NCBI GenBank assembly: GCA_009691765.1 | Contig: SIAO01000019.1 | Coordinates: forward strand, 1-43,357 | Length of the DNA stretch: 43,357 nucleotides | Origin: Planctomycetota bacterium | Lineage (GTDB): Bacteria > Planctomycetota > GCA-002687715 | Reading direction: 5' to 3' | Part shown: one piece after another, positions 24,657 to 32,114 of the stretch | Layout of the letters: every line of letters starts with the position of its first letter | How positions within the stretch are numbered: position 1 is the first letter of the stretch | Program-made: the position numbers and the translations under genes | Notes under the pieces: generated by a model | The model's database searches: none | What the model was told of the DNA's origin: nothing | What the model saw: only the letters and a program-made list of their open reading frames with translations

Positions 24657-25306
24657 TTCTGAAGTCTCCCCGCAGTTTCACACCAAGCCACGAGGCGCTT
24701 GGCAAGATCGACCTTTGTCATGCCGCCGAGTTCTTCCGACGATCCGTCGGCTCGCACGAACACAACATCTGCAGCCCGTTCACCGCCCAAGGATCCTGGA
24801 CTGTTCAGCACGACGAGGTCGCAACACTTGGCTCTTGCTTTGCGCGCGGCTTCGGCAACAGCCTCTGCACCGCGCAACGTCTCGAGAGCAAAGCCCACCA
24901 CGACTTGCTGGCGGCGCATTCTACCCAGATGCGCAATGATGTCTGGGTTTTTTTGAAGTTGCAGTGCGTCGCCGAGTTCTTCTTTCTTCAACTTCACACG
25001 CGCGACGCGAGCAGGGCGCACGTCGGCAACGGCGGCGGTCATCAACAAAACATCAGCGTGATGGAAATGTTGTTCAAGTGCGGCGAGCATCTCGAGAGCT
25101 GTCTGCACGCGCATCACCACGCATCCCTTCGGCGGCTGCAAGTGTGTCGGTCCGAGGACCAATGTGACGCTGTGCCCGCGTTGCGCGGCTTCCGTGGCGA
25201 GCTCGATGCCTAGCAAGCCGGTTGCGCTGTTGCCGAGGTAGCGCACGGGGTCGATAGGCTCGTGGGTCGGCCCGGCACCGATGAGAAATCGCAGAGGAGC
25301 ACTCAT
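24653..25306 (-). CDS. coaB: Phosphopantothenate-cysteine ligase (CoaB part)
   Basis: CoaB joins 4'-phosphopantothenate and cysteine, usually as the C-terminal half of the fused Dfp/CoaBC protein. This 217-aa product starts with the domain core LIGAGPTHEPIDPVRYLGN and has MTAAVADVRP, KLKKEELGDALQLQKNPDI and VGFALET. It lies in the same reading frame as coaC upstream: the coaC stop TAA, eight codons, then ATG 25306. No ribosome binding site is visible before this ATG, so reinitiation after coaC is the likely route of translation. See the palindrome entry at 25331-25347. Confidence 0.92.
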   Translation of the reverse strand: MSAPLRFLIGAGPTHEPIDPVRYLGNSATGLLGIELATEAAQRGHSVTLVLGPTHLQPPKGCVVMRVQTALEMLAALEQHFHHADVLLMTAAVADVRPARVARVKLKKEELGDALQLQKNPDIIAHLGRMRRQQVVVGFALETLRGAEAVAEAARKARAKCCDLVVLNSPGSLGGERAADVVFVRADGSSEELGGMTKVDLAKRLVAWCETAGRLQK

Positions 25307-25330
25307 GGCAAGTGCATTGTTAGCAAGATG

Positions 25331-25347
25331 TTATGAAACTTTCATAA
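25331..25347. repeat. Perfect 17-bp AT-rich palindrome at coaC/coaB junction
   Basis: TTATGAAA (25331-25338) and TTTCATAA (25340-25347) are perfect inverted repeats around one central base. On the coding (minus) strand the sequence supplies the last codons of coaC and its TAA stop. It is much more AT-rich than its surroundings. It could be an operator, an mRNA hairpin that slows ribosomes at the stop, or the scar that split a fused coaBC. Confidence 0.7.
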
Positions 25348-25879
25348 GAGCGTCTTGAATACCGGCGACGATCTTCTCAACAGCGGCAAGGCGGCCCGTA
25401 CCCTCTTCGCCGCAACCTAGTTCGCCGCTGTCGGGGCCCACTCGTCGCCATCCGGCAGCCTCGAGGATGCCAACGTTGCGTTGCGTGAAAGGGTGCTCCC
25501 ACATGCGCCAGTTCATGGCCGGGCAGAAAATGTACTGACCGCGGAATGCGAGGGCCGCCGTGGTTGGAGCGTCATCAGCAATCCCAGCAGCGAGGCGCGC
25601 GATGAAGTCTGCTGTCGCCGGGGCTGCAACAAATACCGAAGCTTCGCGCGCAACTGTCAAATGCTCGTATGCGTCACCGCCGCCGGGAGCGAACAAATCA
25701 TGAAACACCGGCGCTCCCGAAACGGCCTGAAACTGCACCGGAGTGATGAGTTTTGTTGCCGCGCGAGTCATCATCACGCGCAGAGGCGTACCGCGCTTTC
25801 GCAGCTCTGACGCGATATCGAGGGCGCGGTGGATCGCCACGCTTGCGGACACGGCCAGCAGCACAGCTCCCCGCGCCAT
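25331..25879 (-). CDS. coaC: Phosphopantothenoylcysteine decarboxylase (CoaC part)
   Basis: Flavoprotein that decarboxylates 4'-phosphopantothenoylcysteine to 4'-phosphopantetheine in CoA synthesis. The 182-aa product has the flavin-binding N-terminus (AVLLAVSASVAIHRALD), the likely catalytic His73 in AYEHLTVAREA, PATADFIARLAAGIADD, the substrate-binding PAMNWRMWEHP (120-130) and the flexible-lid Cys156 in SGELGCGEEGTGRL. ATG 25879 has GAGG five bases upstream and follows rpoZ by seven bases. In most bacteria this domain is fused to CoaB; here one in-frame TAA separates them. Confidence 0.93.
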   Translation of the reverse strand: MARGAVLLAVSASVAIHRALDIASELRKRGTPLRVMMTRAATKLITPVQFQAVSGAPVFHDLFAPGGGDAYEHLTVAREASVFVAAPATADFIARLAAGIADDAPTTAALAFRGQYIFCPAMNWRMWEHPFTQRNVGILEAAGWRRVGPDSGELGCGEEGTGRLAAVEKIVAGIQDALMKVS

Positions 25880-25886
25880 CAGGGCC

Positions 25887-26219
25887 TCAAGAATCCTTGC
25901 GCAGGGCGCTGAGAATGCGGCTCTCGAGCTCCTGATCGGAAATGTGCTCAGGAATGACAGTGCCAGCGGGTTGGCCTGGGGTCATGCGCTCGACTTCAGT
26001 GCGCTGACGATCGCGGTTGGCATCGTTGTCGGTCACCAGCTCGATGCGGTCGGCACCCACTTCCACCAGCACAAGCTCGATGGGGTTCTTGGGGTTTTCT
26101 TCGACGAGACGCTTCGCACCGCGGTTCAGTTCGCGTAGGCGCTTTTGGAGCAGAACGGTTGTGCGGAAAACACCACCGACTTTTGCGTACTGCGCGTCGA
26201 ACCGTGCTGGATTGATCAT
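25887..26219 (-). CDS. rpoZ: RNA polymerase omega subunit
   Basis: Small RNA polymerase subunit that helps fold and assemble beta-prime. The 110-aa protein has the N-terminal core KVGGVFRTTVLLQKRLRELN followed by RGAKRLVEENPKNPIELVLVE. Its place between gmk and the coaBC genes matches the conserved yicC-gmk-rpoZ-coaBC order of many bacteria, which strengthens the call. The C-terminal 40 residues are variable. Confidence 0.9.
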   Translation of the reverse strand: MINPARFDAQYAKVGGVFRTTVLLQKRLRELNRGAKRLVEENPKNPIELVLVEVGADRIELVTDNDANRDRQRTEVERMTPGQPAGTVIPEHISDQELESRILSALRKDS

Positions 26220-26252
26220 GCGTTCATCTTTCCTGTGGGCTGGCAGCGTGGT

Positions 26253-26792
26253 TCACGATGCGAGCCCCATGTGTCGTTTCACTGCACTGACCGCTGTTTC
26301 CAGCGTGTCATTCACCACTACCGCGTCGTACTCCGCTGCCGCAGCCATGTCGCTGGCGGCACGTCCCAAGCGGGTGGCCTTCTGAATCTCGGTCTCGGTA
26401 CCCCGCGCCCCGAGACGATCACTGAGGATCGCGATCGAAGGAGGGGCTACGAAGATACCAATCACCTTGAGGCCCGTCGAGCGCAAAGCTCGGAACCCCT
26501 GGGGGTCGAGGTCGGCCACCACCAGGCGCGAGTCGTCTTTTCGCTCCACTTCGCTACGCGGCGTCCCGTACCAGCACCCGTAGTTTTCGGCCCATTCCAG
26601 CAAAGCGCCGCTATCCCGTAACGCGAAGAACTCCGCTTCGGTATGAAACCAATAGGACTTGCCATTCACCTCGCCGGGACGGGGAGCGCGAGTCGTGGCC
26701 GTGACCACGCGGCGGACACGAGTGTCCTTCACGACTTCCGCGAGCACGGTCGTCTTGCCAGATCCTGAAGGGCCCGAGATGACGAACAGCAT
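26253..26792 (-). CDS. gmk: Guanylate kinase
   Basis: Phosphorylates GMP or dGMP with ATP to the diphosphate. The 179-aa protein has the P-loop GPSGSGKTT at the N-terminus, the GMP-binding block TATTRAPRPGEVNGKSYWF, and YGCWYGTP, where guanylate kinases usually have GNxYGT. ADLDPQGFRALR and a C-terminal AEYDAVVVND follow. It starts three bases after the yicC stop, and rpoZ follows 33 bases later. Confidence 0.96.
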   Translation of the reverse strand: MLFVISGPSGSGKTTVLAEVVKDTRVRRVVTATTRAPRPGEVNGKSYWFHTEAEFFALRDSGALLEWAENYGCWYGTPRSEVERKDDSRLVVADLDPQGFRALRSTGLKVIGIFVAPPSIAILSDRLGARGTETEIQKATRLGRAASDMAAAAEYDAVVVNDTLETAVSAVKRHMGLAS

Positions 26793-26795
26793 GGC

Positions 26796-27701
26796 TTACT
26801 CGAGATTCTGCGCCTGTTCCTTCATACGTTCGAAACAGCATTTCAGTTCCACCACGAGGTGGGTGATGCTGGCTTCAGGCGTCTTGGAACCGAGCGTGTT
26901 GGCCTCGCGCAACATCTCTTGTAAGAGGAAGTCGAGTTTACGTCCAGCTTCGCCCGGTTGGCCGAGCAAGGCTGCGAAGCGCTTGCAATGTTCGTGCAGG
27001 CGGTCGAGTTCTTCCGTGACATCGCTGCGCTCGGCAGCGAAACACACTTCACGGGCCAACTCACGCTCGTCGGGGCGCAATCCGGCTGCGAGTCCTTCGC
27101 TCAAGGCGCGCACTCGGCTGAGCAACCGATCGCGGGCAGCGGCTGCGACGAGCGCGCTGCGAGGTGTGATGTCGGCGATGAGCACCAGCGCCGCGTCCAG
27201 TTCGCGCTGCAAGACCGCAGTCATCGCACCACCTTCGCGAGTGCGCGACTGCACGAGGTCGCGGAGCGCGTTGTCGACGGCTTCCAGCACGAGCGCTGCG
27301 GTTTCGTTGTCGGGCTGAGTCTCTGCATCAACCTCGCGGCCTTTCATGACGCCGGGCAGCGAGAGCAGCGGCAAGAGGCCTTCAGTTTCTACTTTGTCGG
27401 CGCAGCCAAGCGCTGTGGCGCAGCGCAGGATTTCGTCGCGCCACGCTTTGAGCACTTGTGCGTCCAATTCGGGGCGCGCTTGCGCTGCAGGATCGAAAAG
27501 CAAGATGTTCATGTTCACAGCGCCGCGTCGCAATGCGCGCTGTGCGCGTGCTTCGATTTCGGATTCAAGAGCTTGCAAGAGGCGCGGCGTGCGTAACGAC
27601 AACTTGAACCAGCGGTGGTTGACCGAGCGCGCTTCGACACTCACACGGCGTTGGCCGCGTTCAGCGCTGCCAGCGCCGAGGCCTGTCATGGATCGGTTCA
27701 C
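26796..27701 (-). CDS. yicC: YicC-family endoribonuclease
   Basis: YicC/YloC family; the E. coli member is reported to be an endoribonuclease. The 301-aa product starts with the family opening NRSMTGLG followed by SVEARSVNHRWFKLSLR, and ends with the conserved REANTLGSKTPEASITHLVVE and LKCCFERMKEQAQNLE. The chosen start is GTG 27701, which overlaps the pyrE stop as GTGA. The frame is open to 27773 but the extra 24 residues are antisense to pyrE codons and unlike the family. It is directly followed by gmk. Confidence 0.9.
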   Translation of the reverse strand: MNRSMTGLGAGSAERGQRRVSVEARSVNHRWFKLSLRTPRLLQALESEIEARAQRALRRGAVNMNILLFDPAAQARPELDAQVLKAWRDEILRCATALGCADKVETEGLLPLLSLPGVMKGREVDAETQPDNETAALVLEAVDNALRDLVQSRTREGGAMTAVLQRELDAALVLIADITPRSALVAAAARDRLLSRVRALSEGLAAGLRPDERELAREVCFAAERSDVTEELDRLHEHCKRFAALLGQPGEAGRKLDFLLQEMLREANTLGSKTPEASITHLVVELKCCFERMKEQAQNLE

Positions 27702-28279
27702 GGACGTGCCGCCACTCCGCCTGGTCGTGAGCCGGGCTTGATGGCAGTGCCGCCAGCAAGGCACAGCGGACACTCTTCAGGCTTCCACACCGGCGGAATC
27801 ACTTGTTCGAGCGCCACATAAGGCACGTTGAATGGGTTCTTGTCAGTGCGTTGGATCAAGGACATGACGCCGCAAGGCACAGCACCGAGTCGCTCCACCA
27901 ACTGCAAGACTTCGATGACGGAGCCACCGGTGGTGACGACATCTTCTGCAATCAGCACGCGTGCGCCGGGCGCAATCTGAAAACCACGGCGCAGTGTGAA
28001 CGCGCCGTTCTCGCGCTCTGCGAACAAGGCGGTCACGCCGAAAGCGCGGCCCAGTTCGTAGGCGAGTGTGATGCCGCCCATGGCGGGACCGATCACCACA
28101 TCAGGGGCTGGGTGCTTCCACTTGGCGGCCAATTCGCGGCAGAGCTCTTCGGCGACCCGTGGGTGCGCGAGCACTTTCGCGCACTGCAAATAACGGCTGC
28201 TGTGCAGGCCGCTGCTTAACTGGAAGTGTCCTTCCAGCAGCGCCTCGTGTTGCCGAAAACTGTCGAGGACTTTGCTCAT
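27698..28279 (-). CDS. pyrE: Orotate phosphoribosyltransferase
   Basis: Forms orotidine 5'-phosphate from orotate and PRPP in pyrimidine synthesis. The 193-aa protein has FQLSSGLHSSRYLQC at the N-terminus, the catalytic-loop-like FAERENGAFTLRRGF, and the PRPP-binding motif VLIAEDVVTTGGS. The C-terminal region has CPLCLAGGTAIKPGSR, typical of one branch of PyrE. Its stop overlaps the yicC start, and secG ends four bases upstream of its ATG. Confidence 0.95.
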   Translation of the reverse strand: MSKVLDSFRQHEALLEGHFQLSSGLHSSRYLQCAKVLAHPRVAEELCRELAAKWKHPAPDVVIGPAMGGITLAYELGRAFGVTALFAERENGAFTLRRGFQIAPGARVLIAEDVVTTGGSVIEVLQLVERLGAVPCGVMSLIQRTDKNPFNVPYVALEQVIPPVWKPEECPLCLAGGTAIKPGSRPGGVAARP

Positions 28280-28283
28280 GGGC

Positions 28284-28520
28284 TCAAGCGCCAGTGTTGC
28301 TGATCAGCGCGATGGACAACGCGACGAGCATCAGTACGCCGGCAATCCAAGCCGTGAACCTGTTGATGCCGCCCACGGAGTGTCCGAAGGCTTCTCCGCC
28401 GGCACCACCGAAGGCGTTGCCAAGCCCGCCGCCCTTGCCTTCCTGCATCAGCACAATGGCGATGAGCAGAATGGACCCAAGCACGAACAGCACGTTGAGG
28501 ATGATTTCGAGAATGTCCAT
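28284..28520 (-). CDS. secG: Protein translocase subunit SecG
   Basis: Small subunit of the SecYEG protein-export channel. The 78-aa protein has two membrane helices (about 5-25 and 55-76) around the conserved loop VLMQEGKGGGLGNAFGG, typical of SecG. ATG 28520 has GGAG seven bases upstream. The tpiA-secG order seen here is common in bacteria. Confidence 0.93.
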   Translation of the reverse strand: MDILEIILNVLFVLGSILLIAIVLMQEGKGGGLGNAFGGAGGEAFGHSVGGINRFTAWIAGVLMLVALSIALISNTGA

Positions 28521-28530
28521 ATGCGACTCC

Positions 28531-28546
28531 GGCCGCCGGGGCGGCC
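28531..28546. repeat. GC-rich inverted repeat between tpiA and secG
   Basis: GGCCGCC (28531-28537) and GGCGGCC (28540-28546) are perfect inverted repeats with two bases between. They lie in the 35-base gap after tpiA, just upstream of the secG ribosome binding site. There is no T-run, so it is more likely an mRNA processing or stability hairpin than a terminator. Confidence 0.5.
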
Positions 28547-28555
28547 CTTGATGTT

Positions 28556-29311
28556 TTATGTGTTCTGAAAACTCACGATGCGAACGAACTCGTCCGCCTG
28601 CAACGCTGCGCCACCAACGAGCGCGCCGTCAATATCGATTTCGCGCATCAGGGTATCGATGTTGGCACCCTTGACGCTGCCACCGTAGAGGATGCGCAGG
28701 TCTTCGGCCAGCGCTCCGGCGCGCTCCTTCAAAGCGCCGCGGAGGAGCGCATGCACTTCTTGGGCTTGCGCTGGCGATGCGCTGCGGCCGGTGCCGATAG
28801 CCCAGACGGGTTCATAGGCGAGCACAAGCCGCGCGAGATCGTCCTTACCAAGGCCGTCGAGCGCAGAGTTGAGCTGGCGCAGCACGACAGACGCCGTTTG
28901 CAGAGCGTCGCGTTCGGCTTGGGTCTCGCCCACGCAGAGGATGGGGGTGAGCCCCGCCGCGAGAGCTTGGCGCAGCTTTGCGGCAACAGCGGCGTCGGTC
29001 TCGCCAAACACATGGCGGCGTTCAGAGTGGCCGAGAATTACCATGCTGGCTCCTGACGAGCGGAGAATGGTGGCACTGACGGCGCCCGTGAAGGCACCAT
29101 CCTGTTGTGCGGCGCAGTCTTGGCCACCGACGCGGATGCGGCTCTCGCCGAGGGCTTTGGCCACCGCAGCGACGCTCACGAAGGTTGGGAAGATGGCGAC
29201 ATCGCGGTCAGGCAGTGCTGTGAGCCGCTGACGCAGTTCCTCGGCCAGACGGAGGGACTCCGCAAGGCCAAGATTCATCTTCCAATTGCCAGCAAGCAGG
29301 GCTCGTCGCAT
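28556..29311 (-). CDS. tpiA: Triosephosphate isomerase
   Basis: Interconverts dihydroxyacetone phosphate and glyceraldehyde 3-phosphate in glycolysis. The 251-aa protein, from ATG 29311, has the substrate-binding Lys in AGNWKMN, the catalytic His in ILGHSERRHVFGE, the catalytic Glu with the flexible lid in YEPVWAIGTG, and the phosphate-binding YGGSVKGAN. The frame is open to 29380, but the added residues are unlike the family and fall in the groEL terminator region. Confidence 0.96.
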   Translation of the reverse strand: MRRALLAGNWKMNLGLAESLRLAEELRQRLTALPDRDVAIFPTFVSVAAVAKALGESRIRVGGQDCAAQQDGAFTGAVSATILRSSGASMVILGHSERRHVFGETDAAVAAKLRQALAAGLTPILCVGETQAERDALQTASVVLRQLNSALDGLGKDDLARLVLAYEPVWAIGTGRSASPAQAQEVHALLRGALKERAGALAEDLRILYGGSVKGANIDTLMREIDIDGALVGGAALQADEFVRIVSFQNT

Positions 29312-29360
29312 GGGTCCGGCATGGTACCCACGCTCATGGCGCCGCAGGAGGGGGGGAGAA

Positions 29361-29396
29361 GCAACAAACCAGCGCGGCACCGGAGCGCCGCACTGG
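29361..29396 (-). terminator. Intrinsic terminator of groEL
   Basis: CCAGCGCGGC (29369-29378) pairs with GCCGCACTGG (29387-29396) except at one position, with an eight-base loop. On the minus strand it is followed by the T-rich TTTGTTGC (29368-29361). It lies about 50 bases after the groEL stop and before tpiA, so chaperonin transcription probably ends here. Confidence 0.7.
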
Positions 29397-29442
29397 CTTG
29401 TGAGTCGCGGTCAGCCCGCGCGCTTACGAACATAGGGCTGGA

Positions 29443-31113
29443 TCAGAAGTCCATGCCGCCCATACCACCCATTCCGCCCATTCCGCCCATGCCTCCCATA
29501 CCACCGCCGCCACCCGGGGCAGCGGCCTTCTTCTTGTCGGGGATTTCAGAGATCAAGGCTTCCGTAGTGAGCAGGAGCGAAGCCACCGAGGCCGCGTTCT
29601 GCAAAGCAGTGCGCACGACCTTCGTTGGGTCGATCACGCCCGACTTCACAAGGTCTTCGTACTCACCCTTGGCTGCGTTGAAGCCCCAATTCTTGGTGGA
29701 GTTCTTGAGCACTTCCTGCACGACGACCGAGCCTTCAAAGCCGGCGTTCTCGGAGATCTGGCGCATGGGCGCAGACAACGCGCGCTTCACGATGCCCATG
29801 CCGATCGCTTCGTCACCTTGGGCCGATTTGAGGTTGATGGCCGCGGATGCGCGGAGCAGTGCAACGCCGCCGCCGGGGAGGATGCCCTCTTCGACTGCAG
29901 CGCGAGTGGCGTGCAACGCGTCTTCGACGCGAGCCTTCTTCTCCTTCATCTCGACTTCGGTGGCTGCGCCTACATTGATCTGGGCAACACCGCCGCTGAG
30001 CTTCGCGAGGCGCTCTTGCAGTTTTTCCTTGTCGTAGTCGCTCGTTGTGTCGGCGATCTCGGCGCGGATCTGAGCGATGCGGCCTTGGATGCTGGCCTTC
30101 TTGCCAGCGCCGTTGATGATGGTGGTGGTGTCTTTGGTGATCTCGACGCGCTCTGCGGTGCCGAGGTCTTTCAGAGCCACGGTTTCGAGATTGAGACCGA
30201 TCTCGTCATTGATCGCAGTCCCGCCGGTGAGGATAGCGATGTCTTGCAGCATGGCCTTGCGACGGTCGCCGAAGCCCGGCGCCTTGACGGCACAGCACTG
30301 CAGTCCGCCGCGAAGTCGGTTGAGTACCAGCGTGGCCAACGCCTCGCCTTCGACTTCTTCCGCGATCACGAGCAAAGGGCGTCCGCTGTTCGCGATCTTC
30401 TCGAGCACGGGGATCAAGTCTTTGATCACAGAGATCTTCTTCTCGTGCACGATGATGAAGGGCTTGTCGAGCACAACCTTCATGCCTTGAGTGTCTGTGA
30501 CGAAGTAGGGCGAGAGATAGCCCTTGTCGAACTGCATGCCTTCGACGAGTTCGACAGTGGTCTCAAGGGACTTGCCCTCTTCCACGGTGATCACGCCGTC
30601 CTTGCCGACTTTTTCCATAGCATCAGCAATCTGATTGCCGATGACCGGGTCGTTGTTGGCCGCGATGGCGCCGACATTGGCGATTTCACTCTTGCCTGCA
30701 ACCGCGCGTGACATGTTCCTCAGTTCGGCAACGACTTGCTCGACGGCCTTGTCGATGCCGCGCTTGATGCCGATGGGTGAGCCACCGGCGATCACATTCT
30801 TCAGACCTTCTTCAAAGATGGCTTCGGCGAGCACGGTCGCGGTGGTGGTGCCATCGCCGGCAACGTCGCTGGTCTTGGAAGCAACTTCCTTGACCATTTG
30901 CGCGCCCATGTTCTCCCAAGGATCTTCGAGCGTGATCTCCTTCGCGACGGTCACGCCGTCTTTCGTGACGGTGGGCGAACCGAAGGACTTTTCGATGACC
31001 ACATTGCGGCCACGGGGTCCGAGAGTGACCTTCACCGCACGGGCCAGCTTGCTGACACCTCTGCGGAGGCTCTCGTGGACCTCTTGATCAAACGCGATTT
31101 TCTTAGCACCCAT
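29443..31113 (-). CDS. groEL: Chaperonin GroEL
   Basis: 60-kDa chaperonin that folds proteins in a double heptameric ring with GroES, using ATP. The 556-aa protein shows the nucleotide-binding [12 protein letters not shown] and [11 protein letters not shown], the apical-domain [21 protein letters not shown], and the equatorial [12 protein letters not shown]. It ends in a long Gly-Gly-Met repeat tail (GGGGGMGG onward, then MDF), as typical GroEL tails do. ATG 31113 has GGGAG seven bases upstream. groES lies 34 bases upstream. Confidence 0.98.
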   Translation of the reverse strand: MGAKKIAFDQEVHESLRRGVSKLARAVKVTLGPRGRNVVIEKSFGSPTVTKDGVTVAKEITLEDPWENMGAQMVKEVASKTSDVAGDGTTTATVLAEAIFEEGLKNVIAGGSPIGIKRGIDKAVEQVVAELRNMSRAVAGKSEIANVGAIAANNDPVIGNQIADAMEKVGKDGVITVEEGKSLETTVELVEGMQFDKGYLSPYFVTDTQGMKVVLDKPFIIVHEKKISVIKDLIPVLEKIANSGRPLLVIAEEVEGEALATLVLNRLRGGLQCCAVKAPGFGDRRKAMLQDIAILTGGTAINDEIGLNLETVALKDLGTAERVEITKDTTTIINGAGKKASIQGRIAQIRAEIADTTSDYDKEKLQERLAKLSGGVAQINVGAATEVEMKEKKARVEDALHATRAAVEEGILPGGGVALLRASAAINLKSAQGDEAIGMGIVKRALSAPMRQISENAGFEGSVVVQEVLKNSTKNWGFNAAKGEYEDLVKSGVIDPTKVVRTALQNAASVASLLLTTEALISEIPDKKKAAAPGGGGGMGGMGGMGGMGGMGGMDF

Positions 31114-31147
31114 ATTGATTCTCCCTCAGCTCGGGCAAAGCCCTTGT

Positions 31148-31438
31148 TCAGTCCAGCGTGGCGAGGACATCTTCCTCACCCAACACCAGCAAATCGTCGC
31201 CATCCACTTTGATTTCGGTTCCTGCGTACGAGGCGAACAGCACGCGATGACCAGGTTTCACTTGTAGCGGGACGCGGCGGCCGTCATCGAGCAAGCGCCC
31301 TTCGCCGACAGCCTCGATGACGCCCTGACGGGGCTTCTCTTTGGCTTGCTCTGGCAAGAGGATGCCGCCTGCTGTTTTCGCGTCGGCTTCGAGGCGACGA
31401 ACAATGACCTTGTCATTTAGCGGACGAAGGCTTCCCAT
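31148..31438 (-). CDS. groES: Co-chaperonin GroES
   Basis: Heptameric lid of GroEL. The 96-aa protein begins LRPLNDKVIVRRLEADAKTA and has GGILLPEQAKEKPRQG, VKPGHRVLFASYAGTEIKV and GDDLLVLGEEDVLA. The mobile loop that contacts GroEL is within AKTAGGILLPEQAKEK. ATG 31438 fits the family length and has GGAG nine bases upstream; ATG 31453 would add five residues. No CIRCE element (TTAGCACTC/GAGTGCTAA) was found upstream, so HrcA control is not indicated. Confidence 0.96.
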   Translation of the reverse strand: MGSLRPLNDKVIVRRLEADAKTAGGILLPEQAKEKPRQGVIEAVGEGRLLDDGRRVPLQVKPGHRVLFASYAGTEIKVDGDDLLVLGEEDVLATLD

Positions 31439-31493
31439 GGCATTCTTCTCCATCGAATCTGTGGACTGCGCCGAAACGCAACCACATTTTCAC

Positions 31494-31883
31494 TCAACCC
31501 AGAGACTCTGTCCCGATGAGCAGGGCCAACGAGGCCCGCAGCTCCCCCAAGTCCAGAGGCTTGGCAATACATCCATAAGCACCGCGTTGTTGCGCACTGC
31601 CGAGGATCTCGGCGGTGAGCCCGCCGCTCATGAAGATCACCGGCATGCGCTGCGTTTCGCGGCGCAGGTTGTCGATAATCGCCATGCCGTTGTCTTCCCG
31701 CACGTGCACATCCACGATGCAGAAATGAACGATCTCCAGCCGAACGATGCTGAGCGCTTCCGCACGACACTCCGCCCATGAGGCTTTGTGGCCACAAGAG
31801 CTGAGGAAGTTACCAACGGCGCTCCGGATACCCGGGTCATCGTCGATCACTAATCCGTGAAGGCGTTTAGCGCTGGTCACCAT
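31494..31883 (-). CDS. Single-domain response regulator
   Basis: A 129-aa stand-alone receiver domain with no output domain. Acid-pocket residues are D14 and D15 (LVIDDDPG), the phosphoacceptor is D58 (CIVDVHVRE), the switch Thr/Ser position is S86 (FMSGGLTAE), and the conserved Lys is K108 (IAKPLDL). Such proteins pass a signal by binding partners. It ends 55 bases ahead of groES on the same strand and is divergent from the HEAT-repeat gene. No histidine kinase lies in the window, so its partner is unknown. Confidence 0.9.
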   Translation of the reverse strand: MVTSAKRLHGLVIDDDPGIRSAVGNFLSSCGHKASWAECRAEALSIVRLEIVHFCIVDVHVREDNGMAIIDNLRRETQRMPVIFMSGGLTAEILGSAQQRGAYGCIAKPLDLGELRASLALLIGTESLG

Positions 31884-31962
31884 AGTGCCGTGTTCCGCCG
31901 TCTACGGAAGAGCGGCAGCACGCACTTGTGACTTCGCAACTGTCGTACCTCGTAGCAAGCCC

Positions 31963-32092
31963 TTGGCGCGAAGTGGCCAAAACTGTAAGTTGCCAACGGT
32001 TTCTGAGTGCTTTTCGCTGCTGGCACTGGCTTTTTCGGTGTCAGTTTGGCAGCCGCGCTCGGAGCCAGTTTTTGCCTCTGCCAAGTTGGCAG
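31963..32092. promoter_or_regulatory. Cluster of TTGGC/GCCAA motifs in divergent gap
   Basis: Between the response regulator (minus) and the HEAT gene (plus) lie TTGGC (31963), GCCAA (31976), TGCCAA (31991), TGGCA (32021), TTTGGCAG (32045), GCCAG (32063) and the palindrome CTGCCAA-G-TTGGCAG (32078-32092). This many half-sites in 130 bases suggests binding sites for a regulator controlling one or both genes. No promoter elements were clear. The regulator is unknown. Confidence 0.4.
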
Positions 32093-32114
32093 GGCTCACT
32101 TTGGAACGACTCGG

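Noticed and set aside
29455..29520. Short tandem DNA repeat
   Set aside because: It encodes the normal Gly-Gly-Met tail of GroEL.
29818..30711. 297-codon plus-strand frame inside groEL
   Set aside because: Shadow of the highly conserved groEL; no independent signals.
31439..31510. CIRCE heat-shock operator ahead of groES
   Set aside because: No TTAGCACTC or GAGTGCTAA arms could be found in the gap.
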